A stretch of DNA of 64,000 nucleotides, from positions 24,064,969 through 24,128,968 of the forward strand of contig CM033752.1 of NCBI GenBank assembly GCA_019671005.1, in the 5' to 3' direction. Both the position numbers and the translations under genes were made by a program. This stretch comes from Hibiscus mutabilis (lineage: Eukaryota > Streptophyta > Magnoliopsida > Malvales > Malvaceae). The notes under the pieces are model-generated. The model searched no databases. It was given only the letters and a program-made list of their open reading frames with translations, and was not told the origin of the DNA. This document shows, one piece after another, positions 24,112 to 36,222 of this stretch. The first letter of the stretch is position 1; each line of letters begins with the position of its first letter.

Positions 24112-24345
24112 GTTTGACTTTTTGGTCAAAGTCAACGCTGAAGTCAAGAGTCAAAGTCAATGCTGACATCATCAGTCAATGGTCAGTGGTCAATGCTGAC
24201 GTCATCAGTCAACGCTAACGTCAGTGGTCAAAGGTTTAACTCGGGCGAGTTGACTCAATCGGGTTGACTCACTAAGTTGACTCGACCGGGTGACTCACTA
24301 AGTTGACTCGATAAGGTTGAATCACTGAGTTGACTCTATTAACGT
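24112..24345. repeat. Short tandem repeats of GTCAACGCTGACGTCA and GTTGACTCG types
   Basis: The first part repeats variants of GTCAA(C/T)GCTGACGTCATCA about five times, and the second repeats GAGTTGACTC(G/A) about six times. TGACGTCA is a palindrome of the bZIP-binding kind and TTGAC is the core of a W-box. In the LTR's own (minus) orientation this is upstream of the likely transcription region, so an enhancer role is possible but only inferred. Confidence 0.65.
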
Positions 24346-25140
24346 GTTAGGTTAGACGGGTCGGGTAGGTCACGGGTCGGTCGTTCATGGGTCGAACGGG
24401 TCATATCAGGTCGGGTTGGTCTACTAGTTTATTTCAGAGACCAAACCGGGTCTTGCCAGGCCAGTTCACCATTGAGCCGGTCTGATTCAAGAGCTAACGT
24501 CCAGGGCGGCCGAAAATCGCCTCAGACGGCGTGTGCACTCCACGCGCCACCAGAACCAGCCGAAAAATGGCCTAAATTACACGTTTTGCCCGGATCTTCC
24601 ACATACCATAAACCATTAACCCATAAACATTCAACAATGACCCAAAATTTCAGTCCAAACTTACCGAGCTTACCTATTAGACCAACGACGGTGAGGCTTA
24701 AACGATGCTGGTTGGATGATCGGGCGGTAGGGTTGGGACCAACTCGATGAGAGGGAGGCAACTATGATGGTGAAACGTCGAATGGAGGCCGACAGCGACC
24801 AAAATCAAAGACAAAACAAAGGGGATCTAACCCTAAGCTCGTCGAGCCTATTTTTTTCCAATACCAGCGAACGGAACAGCCAACTCGCGAGTGACTTAGG
24901 GGTTTTGCTCGGGAAGAGCTAAGGAGCAACGCGGTAGTGGCGGTGACGGCCACGGACGGGTGGTGAGAGAGATAGACGGTGGACGACTAAGGGGGTAGGT
25001 GAGAGGATGATTTGGGATTTTTGGGTGTTTCTGGTTCGAATGAGAGGAATAATGAAGAGTCAGTTTGGTTTTAATTATTTTGGGTTAATCTAGCTCAAAC
25101 ATCACTCAATTAAATTTTTAGGGAAACTCTTCACTAAGAG

Positions 25141-25210
25141 TTGCCTATCTCAAGTGGCTGGGCAACCGGCTAACAAGGCAAGGGTTGTGGGTTTGAATCC
25201 CACACCCTGC
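25141..25210 (+). other. tRNA-like T-arm/B-box sequence inside the solo LTR
   Basis: GTGGG-TTTGAAT-CCCAC at 25187-25203 makes a perfect 5-bp stem with a 7-base loop like a tRNA T-arm, and GGTTTGAATCC matches the pol III B box with one change from GGTTCGAATCC. A weak A-box candidate (AGTGGCTGGGC) is 34 bases upstream. It could be a SINE fragment or a chance tRNA-like stretch; the acceptor and anticodon arms are not convincing, so it is not a tRNA gene. Confidence 0.4.
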
Positions 25211-25274
25211 ACCCCCTCTAAAATTCATGTTTTCTTCCTCCCCTTTTTTATATATACATGGGTGTTACATAACC

Positions 25275-27429
25275 CCTAAATTCTAACCACAACCTCTAAA
25301 TTCTAAACCTCTAAACCTAAACACATATCATCTAAAACCCTAATTCGTAATCTTAAACCCTAAAACTAAGGCCATTGTGAAAACTTTTAGATTTTCTCGG
25401 AAAAAGACCTAGCATTCATCGTCGTAGACCTAATTTATAGAATCTATGAAGAATAATTGATGATCTAGAAAGATGTTAATTATTTTTATAAATTCAAATA
25501 TCACCCCAATTTTCATTATCATAAAGGTAGAGACAGGTCAACTTAGCTTTGATGAAGTGGCAAATCACCTGGTTGACACCCTCTCTTTTACCCTTAAATT
25601 GTGAGTTCAATACTTATTAGGAGTAAAATTTCTCTTCCCTCCTTTAGTTAAGAACTAGAAACTACTGAAAAAAGAGATATAGAGACGGAATTAATTGGGA
25701 GGGATATCTCTACATCTTTATACCAATAATAATTCAGATCTTTATAAATATAAATATCAAATAAATTAAATTAAATTAAATCTTAACGTTTAATTTTTAA
25801 GTTCAATTACTGAAATTAAACAATTTAACATTATTAATGTTTGATTTAATTTTGTCTCTATTTATTATTGAAACTAAAATTTACGAGATCACGAACCTAA
25901 CAAATGGCTCCAATAGAAAAGAGGACGATGTTTGTTCTAAGAGATCTGGGCTTGAGCACCTATAAGTACAATGGATGTCTTGTAAAAAAGTTAAGAAAAA
26001 ATATAAACAAATACTACCATATAATCACATCAATATATGAAAAGAACATTTGCGAGATAACATTTTAAGTTTTGAGAATGATATAATGTGAGTAGGTGAC
26101 CCCAGGGCTACTGAACAGGAGGGGAACATGCCCAGTAATTAAGAAGGTCAAATATGATTAAAAAAAATTATAACCAAATAATATTAACTTTTTTAAGTAT
26201 TTAGAGTGTGTCAATATTTAAAAATGCACGTTGAAATTGTTTTGTTTGAGTAGTTGGATGTTGAACAATTTTTTTTGATGTTTTCCATTTGAAATTTAAT
26301 GTATTTATTAGAAAGTTTGTTGAGTGTAATAACAAAGTACAATTTACAAGTAAATTAATTTATTTTTGTCTATTCTTAAAATTTAGGGTAAAGTTCATAA
26401 ATGGTAACTAAACTATGGTCCATTATTCAATTTGATAACCAAACTTTCAATTGTTTCAATGTTATCATTAAACTTTATGTTTTGCTTCAATTTTACTACT
26501 CACTCGTTAACAACCGTTAAAATATTTGGTATAATAATATATTTAGTCCTCCATGTTTGCACATTCAAATAATTTAGTCATAATTCAAAAAAATAATAAA
26601 GTTAACCCTAAACCCTCAAAACTCTAACCCTAACCTTTCATCGGCACCATCATTCATTTGGCCACCCTCCCGGCATACCCTTCACCTTTAAGTGAACCTT
26701 TCATCCTCTTCTACTCCTCCGTGCGACCTCGTCTGTACCCGCAATTTTCTTTGTGTTGCTCTCTACCGCCACGCGAGATCTCTCTCTTGCCGTTCGAGTT
26801 TTCTACCGCCACCTTTGTCAACACCTTTCGGTTGTTCAATGGTAAGGCCGAGTTCACATTACCACCCTTTTCCCATTCTGACCCCGATCATGCCATCTCC
26901 CCCGTCCAAAGCCAACAACGAATAACCCCTATTTTAGTGCCCCAAAAGTGACATGGTTTCGGCCGTTTATCACCCTCCACCGTACGTCCTCTACCCAGCC
27001 ATCCAACGCCTGTCGTCCAGTCGTTCTTTTCAGCGCCTTAGCCGACCAGATCTGGCCTCCGTTGAGCCAAATTGAAATCGAGATTGGGTTTAGGGTTTAT
27101 TATTATTATTATATTTGTATATATAATATAATAACTAGTCTTGTTATTAAATACAAAACCCAAAAGAATAAAAATAAATAATAAAGGGTCCAATTTAAAT
27201 AAAGGTCCATTTAATTTTTAATAAGACCCATTTAATAACCCATTTGGCCTAAATACACCCTGTTGTTTAAAATCTAATTTTTATTATTTTTTTTTATAAT
27301 ATCATGTCTTGTTATTAGATACAAAAACTAAAAGAATAAAAATAAAACCGTTGGTCCATTTAAAATAGGATTTAATCCATTTGAGATTGGATTAATTATT
27401 TTTTTAAGGCATTCAATTAGAATCAACTT
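25275..27429. other. Unassigned DNA with repeat fragments
   Basis: 25275-25370 continues the degenerate CTAAAC sequence of the solo LTR's target site. 26387-26520 (AGGGTAAAGTTCATAAATGG, AACTAAACTATGG and onward) looks like the end of a dispersed plant repeat, perhaps a DNA transposon terminus, but I find no partner end. 26640-27080 is CT-rich with two overlapping open frames that match no family I know. 27130-27200 and 27305-27385 are imperfect direct copies sharing TCTTGTTATTA(A/G)ATACAAAA and AAAGAATAAAAATAAA. Confidence 0.5.
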
Positions 27430-29217
27430 CACTGGTGCATGTGGCCCCACGCGTTGGGCCCACACCCCTGCAGACTTCCTCCATCTCCACGCAATGCTCT
27501 CTCCTCCAGTGCTTCAACCTGCAAAATGGAAAAGCAGGCGAATGAAAAAGGAAATGATGGTGGCGATTCAAATGAAAAGGGAAAGAGCAGCCTATTAATT
27601 TCTCATATTCGAACTAGTATCTGAAGAAAAGGGAATCAAATTCGGTCAAATTGAAAAACATGGTAATTAAAAGCAAATCAAGATTTTTGGGAATAATCTA
27701 CCTGAAAATTAATGATTTTCTGGGTGATTTATTTTGATTCTTCCTTGTAATGTTGGTATGAAAATACCTATAAAAACCCCACCCCATACCATTGTAACAG
27801 ACAACAACAAGAAATACGAAAAAAATAAGAGGATTCAAGTTCTTCTTGAGAATTCAAGTGTTCAAGCAAAATTTAGGTATTTTTGTTTTTATTTCATCTT
27901 TATTTTAGTTTTTTTATTTTGTTTGATTCAAATATATGCTATCTTACTTTAATTTTTCGAGCCTTAAAACTGAGATTCGAAACCTCACCGGAAAATTGGG
28001 TTTTTCGTCGTCGGTATGTGGTGGCCGGCGGCGACGAACGGTGGCCAATGCGGTGGTGGGCTGTCAGAGTTATTCATGCTTGAAGAACAAGATGAACACT
28101 TGAGAGAATTTAAAAAATGAGTGTTTGATCCATTTTTTAAAGAAGAGAAATAAAATGTGTTTATAAGTTTGGGTTTTATACCCATATATTCTAAAACAAA
28201 TTACCTAATCATTAAATCCCTCCACCCAACTTATTTTTGCTCGGTGGGTTATCATATTTTCATCCATTTTAAAAATGTCACTATTTTTGACAAATTTATC
28301 TTTATCTTTTTTTATTTTTTTAAATTTAGTCACTTTTTTTTTTCTTTTTTTTTTTACCTTTTATTTTTTTAGAAAAAAATAAAAATATATTTTTTAAAAT
28401 AATTAATTTTTTTACATTTTTTTGTAAAATGGGTTGAATACTAAGTTTTAATTTGATTGTTCATCTTTTTTATCCATTTAAATTTCATGTCTTTTTTTAT
28501 GTTATTTAATTTTTTTCTAATATTTTAAGATGCTATCTTTTTTTTTGTTGATTTAATTTTTTTAGATTAGAAAAAGCCTCTACGGTTAAGTTCTAAAATA
28601 CATTAGTTAGAGCCTTAAAGTTAAAAAATAAAAAAATTCTTCATATTCATAAAACATACTTAATCATATTTTAACCTTAATAGGTAAAATTTACTTAGAC
28701 AATTCTTTAGGTCAATAATCACTAACTTAGAATAAATAAAAGTTTTAACACACACTAATTGATTCTTTGATTATTTGTTTAAAAAAGTGGAACTTAATTA
28801 ATGCGATGTCCTATCAAAATGAGGTGATGGGTTAGCGCCAGAAATGTTGGCGGTGATTGGAGTCCACTCTCTGGATGGTAGGGTCGTTAAAATGAAATCA
28901 TATTCATAAATGGGCAATAAGTTAAATTTTATACGAACTTGGAAATTTCGACATTAAAATAAAGTGTAATCGGCTAGGTACCAATTTTTGGGCGATGTGG
29001 GGGTGCTAATCCCTCCCCACGCGTAACCGACTTCTGACATGTTTTCGTGTTTTCACAAACCAAAACCGTTGTTTTAATAAATAAAATGATTTTATTAAAA
29101 TGACTCATTTTTAGGTGATCGAATCACACATTTTAAAAAGATTGGTGGCAACTCCGGTGTTTTATCTTTTATTTAAAAAACCCCTCGGGACCCCTTCCTT
29201 TAAAAAAGGTTGCGACA
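27430..29217 (+). repeat. Tat 5' LTR, left end uncertain
   Basis: The right end is well placed: GGTTGCGACA at 29208-29217, just before the primer site. Upstream are the U5-like text GGTGGCAACTCCGGTG (about 29144) and a TATA box CCTATAAAAACCCC (about 27767) followed by an A-rich leader. A short GC-rich stretch (27980-28070) sits after the promoter. 28290-28560 is poly-T-rich. The left end is a guess because the partner LTR is outside the window. Confidence 0.6.
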
Positions 29218-29220
29218 GCT

Positions 29221-29238
29221 TGGCGGCTCCGGTGGGGA
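29221..29238 (+). promoter_or_regulatory. Primer-binding site of the Tat element
   Basis: TGGCGGCTCCGGTGGGGA follows the LTR end by three bases. It has the form seen in Tat-lineage elements (often assigned to tRNA-Arg), which I have not checked against a tRNA set. Confidence 0.7.
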
Positions 29239-29968
29239 AATTTTGTTTTTTAAAACCAAAAAGAGAGAGTCAAGCTACAATCCGATTAATTTTTTTTAAT
29301 GTCAGAATTTTCTAAGTTCATATAAAATTTAATTTAATTGTCCATTTATGAATATGATCTCATTTACGCATTTAAAGCTTGATTATAAGCTCTATACCCG
29401 AGCTTCGTCCCGATAGCTTAAGTGAGGGGGAACACGCTTTGCTCATGTAAGAATATTGATTCTTCGTATGAGCCTAGCAAATACCTTCGGGACTCATATG
29501 CCCATTGTCTTCATAAGGATACTGATCCTTCGTGAAGGCAAGGGAAATGAGTCCTCCTAAGTTGAATTTGGTTTGTTTGAAGCCTATAATGGGTGAGAAT
29601 CAAGGGCCTTGCTACCCTTAGTAGGGGACAGCGAGGATAGCTCGAGGACCTTTCTAGAACCAAACCATGTGTGAATCTAGAAACCCACCCTAATAGAGCC
29701 ATGTGGAGAACCATAGAAGTAGAATTTGGTCAAAATTATTTCATAAGAATAGTCTGTGGAGACATGTCCAGAAATGTTGGAATGCGCTGCCCAGTTATTA
29801 TTCATACAATGAAATTATTTTGGACCTTTTATGTTTTAATTCTGTTTACTAATCCTTTCTTTTTGTCTTGTTTTCTTGTTTTGCATATTTGTTTCATGCT
29901 ACCTTATTTCATATTTAGAAGGGGTTGGTTCTCAAGACACTTGCTCAATTAGAAAATAGTTCTTAATA
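29239..29968 (+). other. Tat 5' untranslated leader
   Basis: There is no coding sign in these 730 bases. They contain two imperfect hairpin-rich repeats around TTGATTCTTCGTATGAG (about 29456) and CTGATCCTTCGTGAAGG (about 29523). A pyrimidine-rich stretch (29834-29915) just before ORF1 could be a splice acceptor region. Confidence 0.5.
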
Positions 29969-32216
29969 ATGGATGGACGGTACCTAAAGAAAAAAGAAGA
30001 CAATGCGGATGTACGTCATTGGTCTGAGGTCAACCAGCGAGTGAATGGGGATAGTTTGACGGTTGATCATGAGATAGAGGCATCAGAGTACGCCCACATC
30101 AGTGTGAAACAAAATAATATGCGAGAGCTACAGGAAGCCTTGGAGTATTTTGACTATGCAACTAAGCAGTTGTTCTATGATACCTATGGCGATATAGCCT
30201 ACCTATTGTATGTGAAGGTTGGTCAACCATTCTTCAAGGCCCTAGTGCAGTTCTGGAATCCGGGATATTGTTGTTTTACCTTCAATGGAAAGGACATGAT
30301 GCCCACGTTCGAAGAATACTTTGCATTATTCAATCTGCGCAAGGTGAAGAAGAATTAGGTTTATGCTAAACCCCCAAAGAACAAGAATCCACACTTGAGG
30401 CTCAGGTCTTTCACCGATATAAGCGATGGATGGGTTAAAGGCCTGATATGGAAGAGGGGGTAGCTTTTTCTTCACTTGGTCGAGCATCCAAAACATAATC
30501 CATACTCTTACAGATAAGGGAAAGAGAGTGGATCTCTTAGCCATCGTGATCTACGGCATGGTTATCTTCCCAAAAGTCTTGGGTAATATTGATGTGGCTC
30601 TATTAGATTTCTTTAAATAGTTGAAGAGGGAAGTCAATCCAGTACCAACAGTACTAGCAGAAACCTTCATCTCTTTAAATGTGTGCCAAAAGATAGAAGG
30701 TGTGGGTTTCAGAGGTTGTGCTCCTTTGCTTCAGGTTTGGGCCCTTAGTCATTTCTTGAAGTGTCCGATTTTGACTCTGTCTAATATGTTTTCCCTGAAC
30801 TTCTCTCTGCTCCGAGAGTTTCTGGAAAAAGAATGGACGATAGGCAAGAAGGGCAAATGGGTTGACATTTTCATAGACCGGCAGGATCAGGACATCGTAT
30901 AGAGAGTTCTGTGGATGGGCCACACCAAGGTTTTGTACAACTGTGGAGATTATGATCATCTGATGCTACTGGGCCTGGGGGGTAGAATTGGTTGTGCTCC
31001 TCTATTGGTGTCACAGCAATATGGCTCTCGATAGTTCGCCCTTTCACTACTGGTCTTGGCTTGTCCGAGTTTAATTTCGAAGGGGAATTCAAAGAGAAAA
31101 TCCAGACTATTAATGATGTGTGGAAAAATTGTTACCTTATGGAGGTAGACTACGATAATAAGTTTATGTTCACCCCCGATTACGATGTATGAAGGCATGT
31201 CAAGGTGAATGACAAAATTTTACCACCTACTCTGGGGCATGCTAAATCCTTAGAGGAACATCTGAAGGTGGTCCCTTCTGAGACTGATATTCTGATAACC
31301 GAATTATAGAGGACCAAGGCTGAGATCGAGGACTTGTAAAGCCAGCACACGAAGGACTTATTTAAGGCAAGTCTAGATGTGGACAAGTATAAGGGAAAGA
31401 CAAATTGAGTAGTAAAGATGTATAAGGACCTAGAAGCAAAATTTGAGATTCAGAGGATAGATTTTCTAAAATTTCAAGCTACAGTCTGAAATGCGGATTT
31501 GAGAAAGACTCCATAGCAGTGGAGAAAAGAAATTGAGCAAGTAGTGGGAAAAGAAAGAGAGCGTGACAAGAGAGAAATTGAAAAATACAGATGATTGCTG
31601 ATAGATGAGAAGAAAAAAGGAAAGCAAGTAGTTAATAATGAAAATAACAAACGGGTCCTCGAAAAAGAAAAAGAAAATGTAGCTGCATGGAAGAGGAAAG
31701 CCCATGACAACAAAGTCCGTTTGTTGGAGTTGCAGACAGTATGCGACGAAACCAGTAAAAAGCTAAAATAGAGCCAGACCTTCGTTGCTGAGTTGCAAGC
31801 CCAAGTAGCAGACCTGAATCATTCACTGCACAGGTTCCAGAATCATCATACTTATATCAAACTCCAAGCTAGTCTGAGTGAGAATGATCATTGAAGAAGC
31901 AAGTAGAAGCTATGGAAGGCATCATTCATGAGTATAGGACGTAGATTCTGGTTCTCGGGGATATTAATGAAAGGGGAAATGACTATGGGTTTACTCGGCT
32001 TAGAGACAATGCTAAAAGATTCCAAGAACGAGATGAATTTGACAAGAGCATCATGACCCAGATACAAGACGTAGCTAAGCATGTAAGGATATTAACTACT
32101 AAAGCTACGGCCCTTCGTCCATACATTAGGCCACTAGGAGAAGTGAGACCAAGACTTATGTGGTTGACTGAAGAAATCAATGAGCTACGTGCTCGGGCTG
32201 AGATGTACTCGTAGAA
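29969..32216 (+). pseudogene. Tat ORF1: plant-mobile-domain-like protein with coiled-coil tail
   Basis: This ORF precedes gag, as in Tat elements. The first 130 codons (29969-30358) are open and contain QFWNPGYCCFTFNGKDMMPT with FEEYFALFNL, the pattern of the plant mobile domain (FW.P....F.......PT.EEY). The second part (30490-31190) continues the domain: VDLLAIVIYGMVIFPKVLG, PVPTVLAETFISLN, APLLQVWALSHF. From about 31240 to 32210 the text turns to charged heptad-like sequence (EIEQVVGKERERDKREIEKY, EKEKENVAAWKRK), a long coiled coil. Stops at 30356 and at several later places, plus frameshifts near 30460 and 30990, break it. Its role in the retrotransposon cycle is not known to me. Confidence 0.75.
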
Positions 32217-32410
32217 AAAGTCAAAATCTTTTTTAATAAGGACCTTTGACATCCAATAAGAACTACTTCTAAAGTAATTACTTACAAAATCAAAGCCCTT
32301 CGCCTGCATTCATGCATTTTTTTGCTCCATTGTTTGTTTTCTTTGCATTATCTTAGTTTCTGACATTGCATACATGCACATATTTTAAGAGATTAATTAA
32401 AGTAAATCAC

Positions 32411-32644
32411 ATGGCAGAACTTTCAAAATAGCCAAAGTTTCACACAAATACGGTACCCGCTCTCAAACCAAAGCAATGGCCATGGAAGATAGATTAACAA
32501 CCTTAGAAATCAACCACAAAAGCACCCAAGATAGGTTGGACAAGATAGAAAAAGATCTGAAGGAAGAGATTGTGTAGGCTCAAAAGAATACGGTCAGCCA
32601 AATTACAGCCATGCTAGGGTTTAAGGATCCTGATAGGGGGAAGA
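32411..32644 (+). pseudogene. Tat gag N-terminal piece, cut by the chromovirus
   Basis: Helical coding text (MAMEDRLTTLEINHKSTQDR, then DKIEKDLKEEI, QKNTVSQITAMLGFKDPD) forms the coiled-coil start of the gag-pol polyprotein. Stops occur near 32430 and 32575. The frame ends at 32644, where the chromovirus LTR begins; gag resumes at 52518. Confidence 0.7.
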
Positions 32645-35600
32645 TGTAATACCCCACTAATTAGTTGGTGACCAAAATGAAAAGAATTAAAAGTTAGTGG
32701 TTTTAGTTCAGTGACTAAAATGTAAACTTTTAAAGTTTGGTGGCTAAAGTGAAAAGAAGAGAAACGTTCAGGGACAAGCATGGTAATTTCCCCAATAATT
32801 ATTTTTATGTCATAAATATACAAATCACTTAAGAGTGTGGATCAAATATAAAAATTTTGGTTTGATCCGATGCTTCTATTATTGGGAAATTACAGTTAAA
32901 GTTTAAATATAATTCGGATGATCATTTGATCTCGGAATATTATAAAAATTTGAAGGGAGTCTTTAGAAGACCCGAGTAACATGATATTGTGGTTCTAAAT
33001 TGTTTCTAATCGATTTAGATTCGATTGAAATACGGTATTTGAAATAGTGCATAAATGGCATTTTTGAAGATACAAGAATTCATTAATGGCAAAATGGTCA
33101 TTTTACCCATCCTTTGTAAATATTTTTGACTAAATATTAAAGAGAAGCATAGGTTTCAACACCTAATTGGTCATAACCCAAGGGTAGAATGATCATTTTA
33201 CTATGAAGGATTTTTTTTTATTAAAATAAGGATTATTCAATGCCATTTGGCATAGAATTAAAGAAAGAAAAAGTTGTAGAATTCTTTCAACTTCTCCAAG
33301 TCTGCCGTGAGTCTCCCTCAAGCAAGGTAAGAAAATTTTCAATTCAATTTTTGGCTTGATTTAATAGGTTTTTGAGTTGAGTCGTGAAACAAAGATTTGA
33401 TCTCCTTTGAATTCTCTTTCATTTGGTATAATTTTCACATGGTTTCCATGCTTCTAAGTTGAGATTGGTGATTATGGTGGTTGAAGAACATGTTGAGTTT
33501 TCATGTTTTAAGGTTCAATCATGTTAGAAATGATGTTGTAGTGTTATTTCTATGCTTGAAATGATGAAATTCAAGGAAGAAAAGAATAGGGACCAATTCG
33601 GCAAGTTTAAAAGTTAGAGGACCAAATCTGATTTTTATGTTTTTGGTGTGTATTTATGTTATTAATGATGTTAGAGACATGAAATTGAAGTTAGAATGTT
33701 AAATTGATGTTGAATCGAATTAGTGATTATTTTGACAAATTGTCAAAGTTAAGTGACCAAATCGAAAATGAAGTTTTGTATGGGGGCTAAATCTGATTTT
33801 TAGTTGTAACGATGGAGTTAAGGTAGTAATGTTGAATTGAAGACTAATTTGCAAAGTTAAGAAGCTTGAATCCTTATCTTTGCATTTTAGTGACTATTTA
33901 GTCAAAGAATGAAAAATAAGGGAGAATTATTTTGAATAATTATTTGGTGAAGAAGGTGATGAGTTGGTAGTTTAAAGCAAGCAATTGGACTAAATTGAAA
34001 AGTAGAGAAGTAAGGAGAAGTTAGTATAAAAATTTGAAGTTTAATTATGGAAGCTGTGCAGAAAACTGGTTTATGGCAGTAACTTTGAAAATTCACCATA
34101 AAATCTACAAAAATGGTTAGATGATGAATTTTATATCGATATAAAGATTTGTTCGTATAGTTTCATGTCCAAGAAATGGAAACTGATTTTGAGTTCTGAG
34201 TCAAAAGATATAAATTTTTAAGTGACAAAAAGTCAAAAAACAGAACACCAGTCTGCTCCGAATTTCAGCACTGTAATTGACTTTCAAAATTCGCCATAAA
34301 TCGTATAAGTTAAATTTGGATTATTAATTTATATGGGTGAAAAGATTATCGAAACTAGTGTCTTTCAAAACAAACAGAGTCGAATTCCGAGTTGTATATT
34401 ATTTTATAGAAATATTTCTTTGAAGGTAGTGCAAACTGCCAGAAAATGAGAATTGATACACTTTGTATCTAAGGTTAATTAGTAAGCTTGAAAGGGGTTA
34501 ATGGAAGTTCAAATTGGTCACTAAGGACCATAATGAGTTTTGAACAATACAAGGAAGAAAGGAAGACGTTTGGAAATTTTGTATTCGAATGAATATATTG
34601 GACAATATGTCTAAGATATTGTTAGATTGGGATCTAACAAATATTTTATTTATGTGATTTATGAAGTTAAGTTCGAATCAAGGGAGATTCGAGGTACTAT
34701 GAAGGAATGAGTCAATGGGACTTAGTGAGGCATACAAATAAATGGCCCAGGTGAGTGCAATTGCATACATGTCATACTACATTGATATTTTATACATGAT
34801 TGGGATGGCTTGCGATGACCCTACCCCAAATTATTGTTGCTATGATATTTATGTCATTAGGCATATGATTGACATATTTTAATATGTCAAGAATTTAAAT
34901 ATAAAATGCATTGACCTTATGATTTATTACATTGATGAAATTGAAATATTATTCCCGGTATAAACTGTCAACTGTTAATATATATATATATATATTGATA
35001 TATGTTGCCATTGATGACTTAATTGATGAAATAAAGCCCAATGTATGATATAGAGGTTCAATAGTATAGTTGGCTAGCCATAGAGTCATAAGCAGCTGTA
35101 TAAAGATTCTAAGCACTTTAGGTAAAGTTCAAATTTTATAAATACTCATTGAGGGTATACTCATGCAAGGTTTGGGTATACGGAAACACTTAGGGTGTTA
35201 AGCACTACGGTGCAATTTTATTAATACTTAATGAGGGTATACTCATGCAAGGTTTGGGTATACGGAAGCACTTAGGGTGCTAAGCACTACGGTGCAAATA
35301 ATACACTATACTCAAGTAAGTATTGGGGGGATGACTCGTATACATAGAATCTCTTAATTCGACACATTGGGCTAAATAAATTGAAAAGAATCAAAAATGA
35401 AAAGAAACGGGAAGATAAGCTTGAAAGCTTGCAGATAAAAATGGAAAAAGGTATTGGTAAGCATTGAAAGCTTACGGGTGGAAATGGCAACGGTATTGGT
35501 AAGATCTAATCTTATCACTTTGATATTCATACATGTTGTTACATACCTGTTTATGTTAATGAATATGAAATGGTAAGGTGATCATATGCATTGTTATTTA

Positions 35601-36132
35601 TATACATTGATATTATGTTAATTGCACTTGATTAAAGATTATTGCCTCACTAAGTATATACTTAGCGTGTGATGATGTTCATGCGTAGGTTTGAAAGGAG
35701 TACCAAGGAGAGAGTAGCTGAGCATCATATGCTAAATTTGAAGGTATATCACTCTAATTGCAATTATGACATCTATCCTTTTTAATTGGATATATTAGAT
35801 GGCATGTATAAATTAATTATGGCTTGTAATAATTTGTGACTAAAGAATGATTGGCTTAATAACTCATATGATGTGGACAATGATCATGGTGAGCCTTGAT
35901 ACATTTCTAATAGTATGGAGGACTAATTCATTAGTGAATAATATGTTTATGGTGGAGAAAGACATAATTCTGTTCAGGAATCATACAAATGCAGTGGCTT
36001 TGAAAAATCAGCATAAATTCTATAAGTTGAATTTGAGAGTGAATCTTATATGTGTAAACTGGAAATTCAGTCTAGTTTCTTTTAAGACAAACGGTGACTG
36101 ATTTCAATTTGTATATTAAAAGTTTTGAATTT
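32645..36132 (+). repeat. Chromovirus 5' LTR, first part
   Basis: It matches the 3' LTR at 49107-52517 almost throughout, with extra blocks that the 3' copy lacks: about 115 bases near 33140, about 40 near 34665, and about 280 near 34965-35245. It contains an 82-bp tandem duplication and a (TA)n run at about 34977-34996. The LTR continues after the inserted array at 45480-45796; the whole LTR would be about 3.8 kb. Confidence 0.92.
35131..35294 (+). repeat. 82-bp tandem duplication in the chromovirus LTR
   Basis: Two units share GAGGGTATACTCATGCAAGG (35151 and 35233) and the block CACTTAGGGTG(T/C)TAAGCACTACGGTGCAA. Related blocks appear in reverse at 61770-61975, so the duplication is probably a family trait. 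Confidence 0.85.
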
Positions 36133-36222
36133 TGTTAAGTGTTCAAAAGTACTATTTTTATTACCTTTTTACTCATATTATTGTTAGACTTAGGCTCATA
36201 TTGGTTGCATTATTAGCCATTC

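Larger units (their letters stand above)
22687..25269 (-). repeat. Gypsy-type solo LTR, minus orientation
   Basis: It starts TGTAACCCCC and ends GGGTGTTACA, so the ends form an inverted repeat, and it is flanked by the exact duplication TAACC at 22682-22686 and 25270-25274. The terminal sequence is like the chromovirus LTR edges at 60942 and 52517, and GAGCTTAGTGTG near 23055 resembles their promoter-distal region. At 2583 bases with no internal region it is a solo LTR. Its right half (24100-25060) is unusually GC-rich and repetitive. The short minus-strand frames at 24522-24953 are not recognisable proteins. The family is not the same as the element at 32645, though of similar type. Confidence 0.85.

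Noticed and set aside
24472..24953. Genes on either strand in the GC-rich part of the solo LTR
   Set aside because: The frames lie within an LTR with perfect target duplication and match no family; GC-rich sequence lowers stop frequency.
25141..25210. tRNA gene
   Set aside because: Only a T-arm is convincing; there is no acceptor stem or anticodon arm.
26658..27181. Host protein-coding gene
   Set aside because: The overlapping frames come from CT-rich sequence, have no recognisable domain, no supporting splice sites and end within low-complexity DNA.
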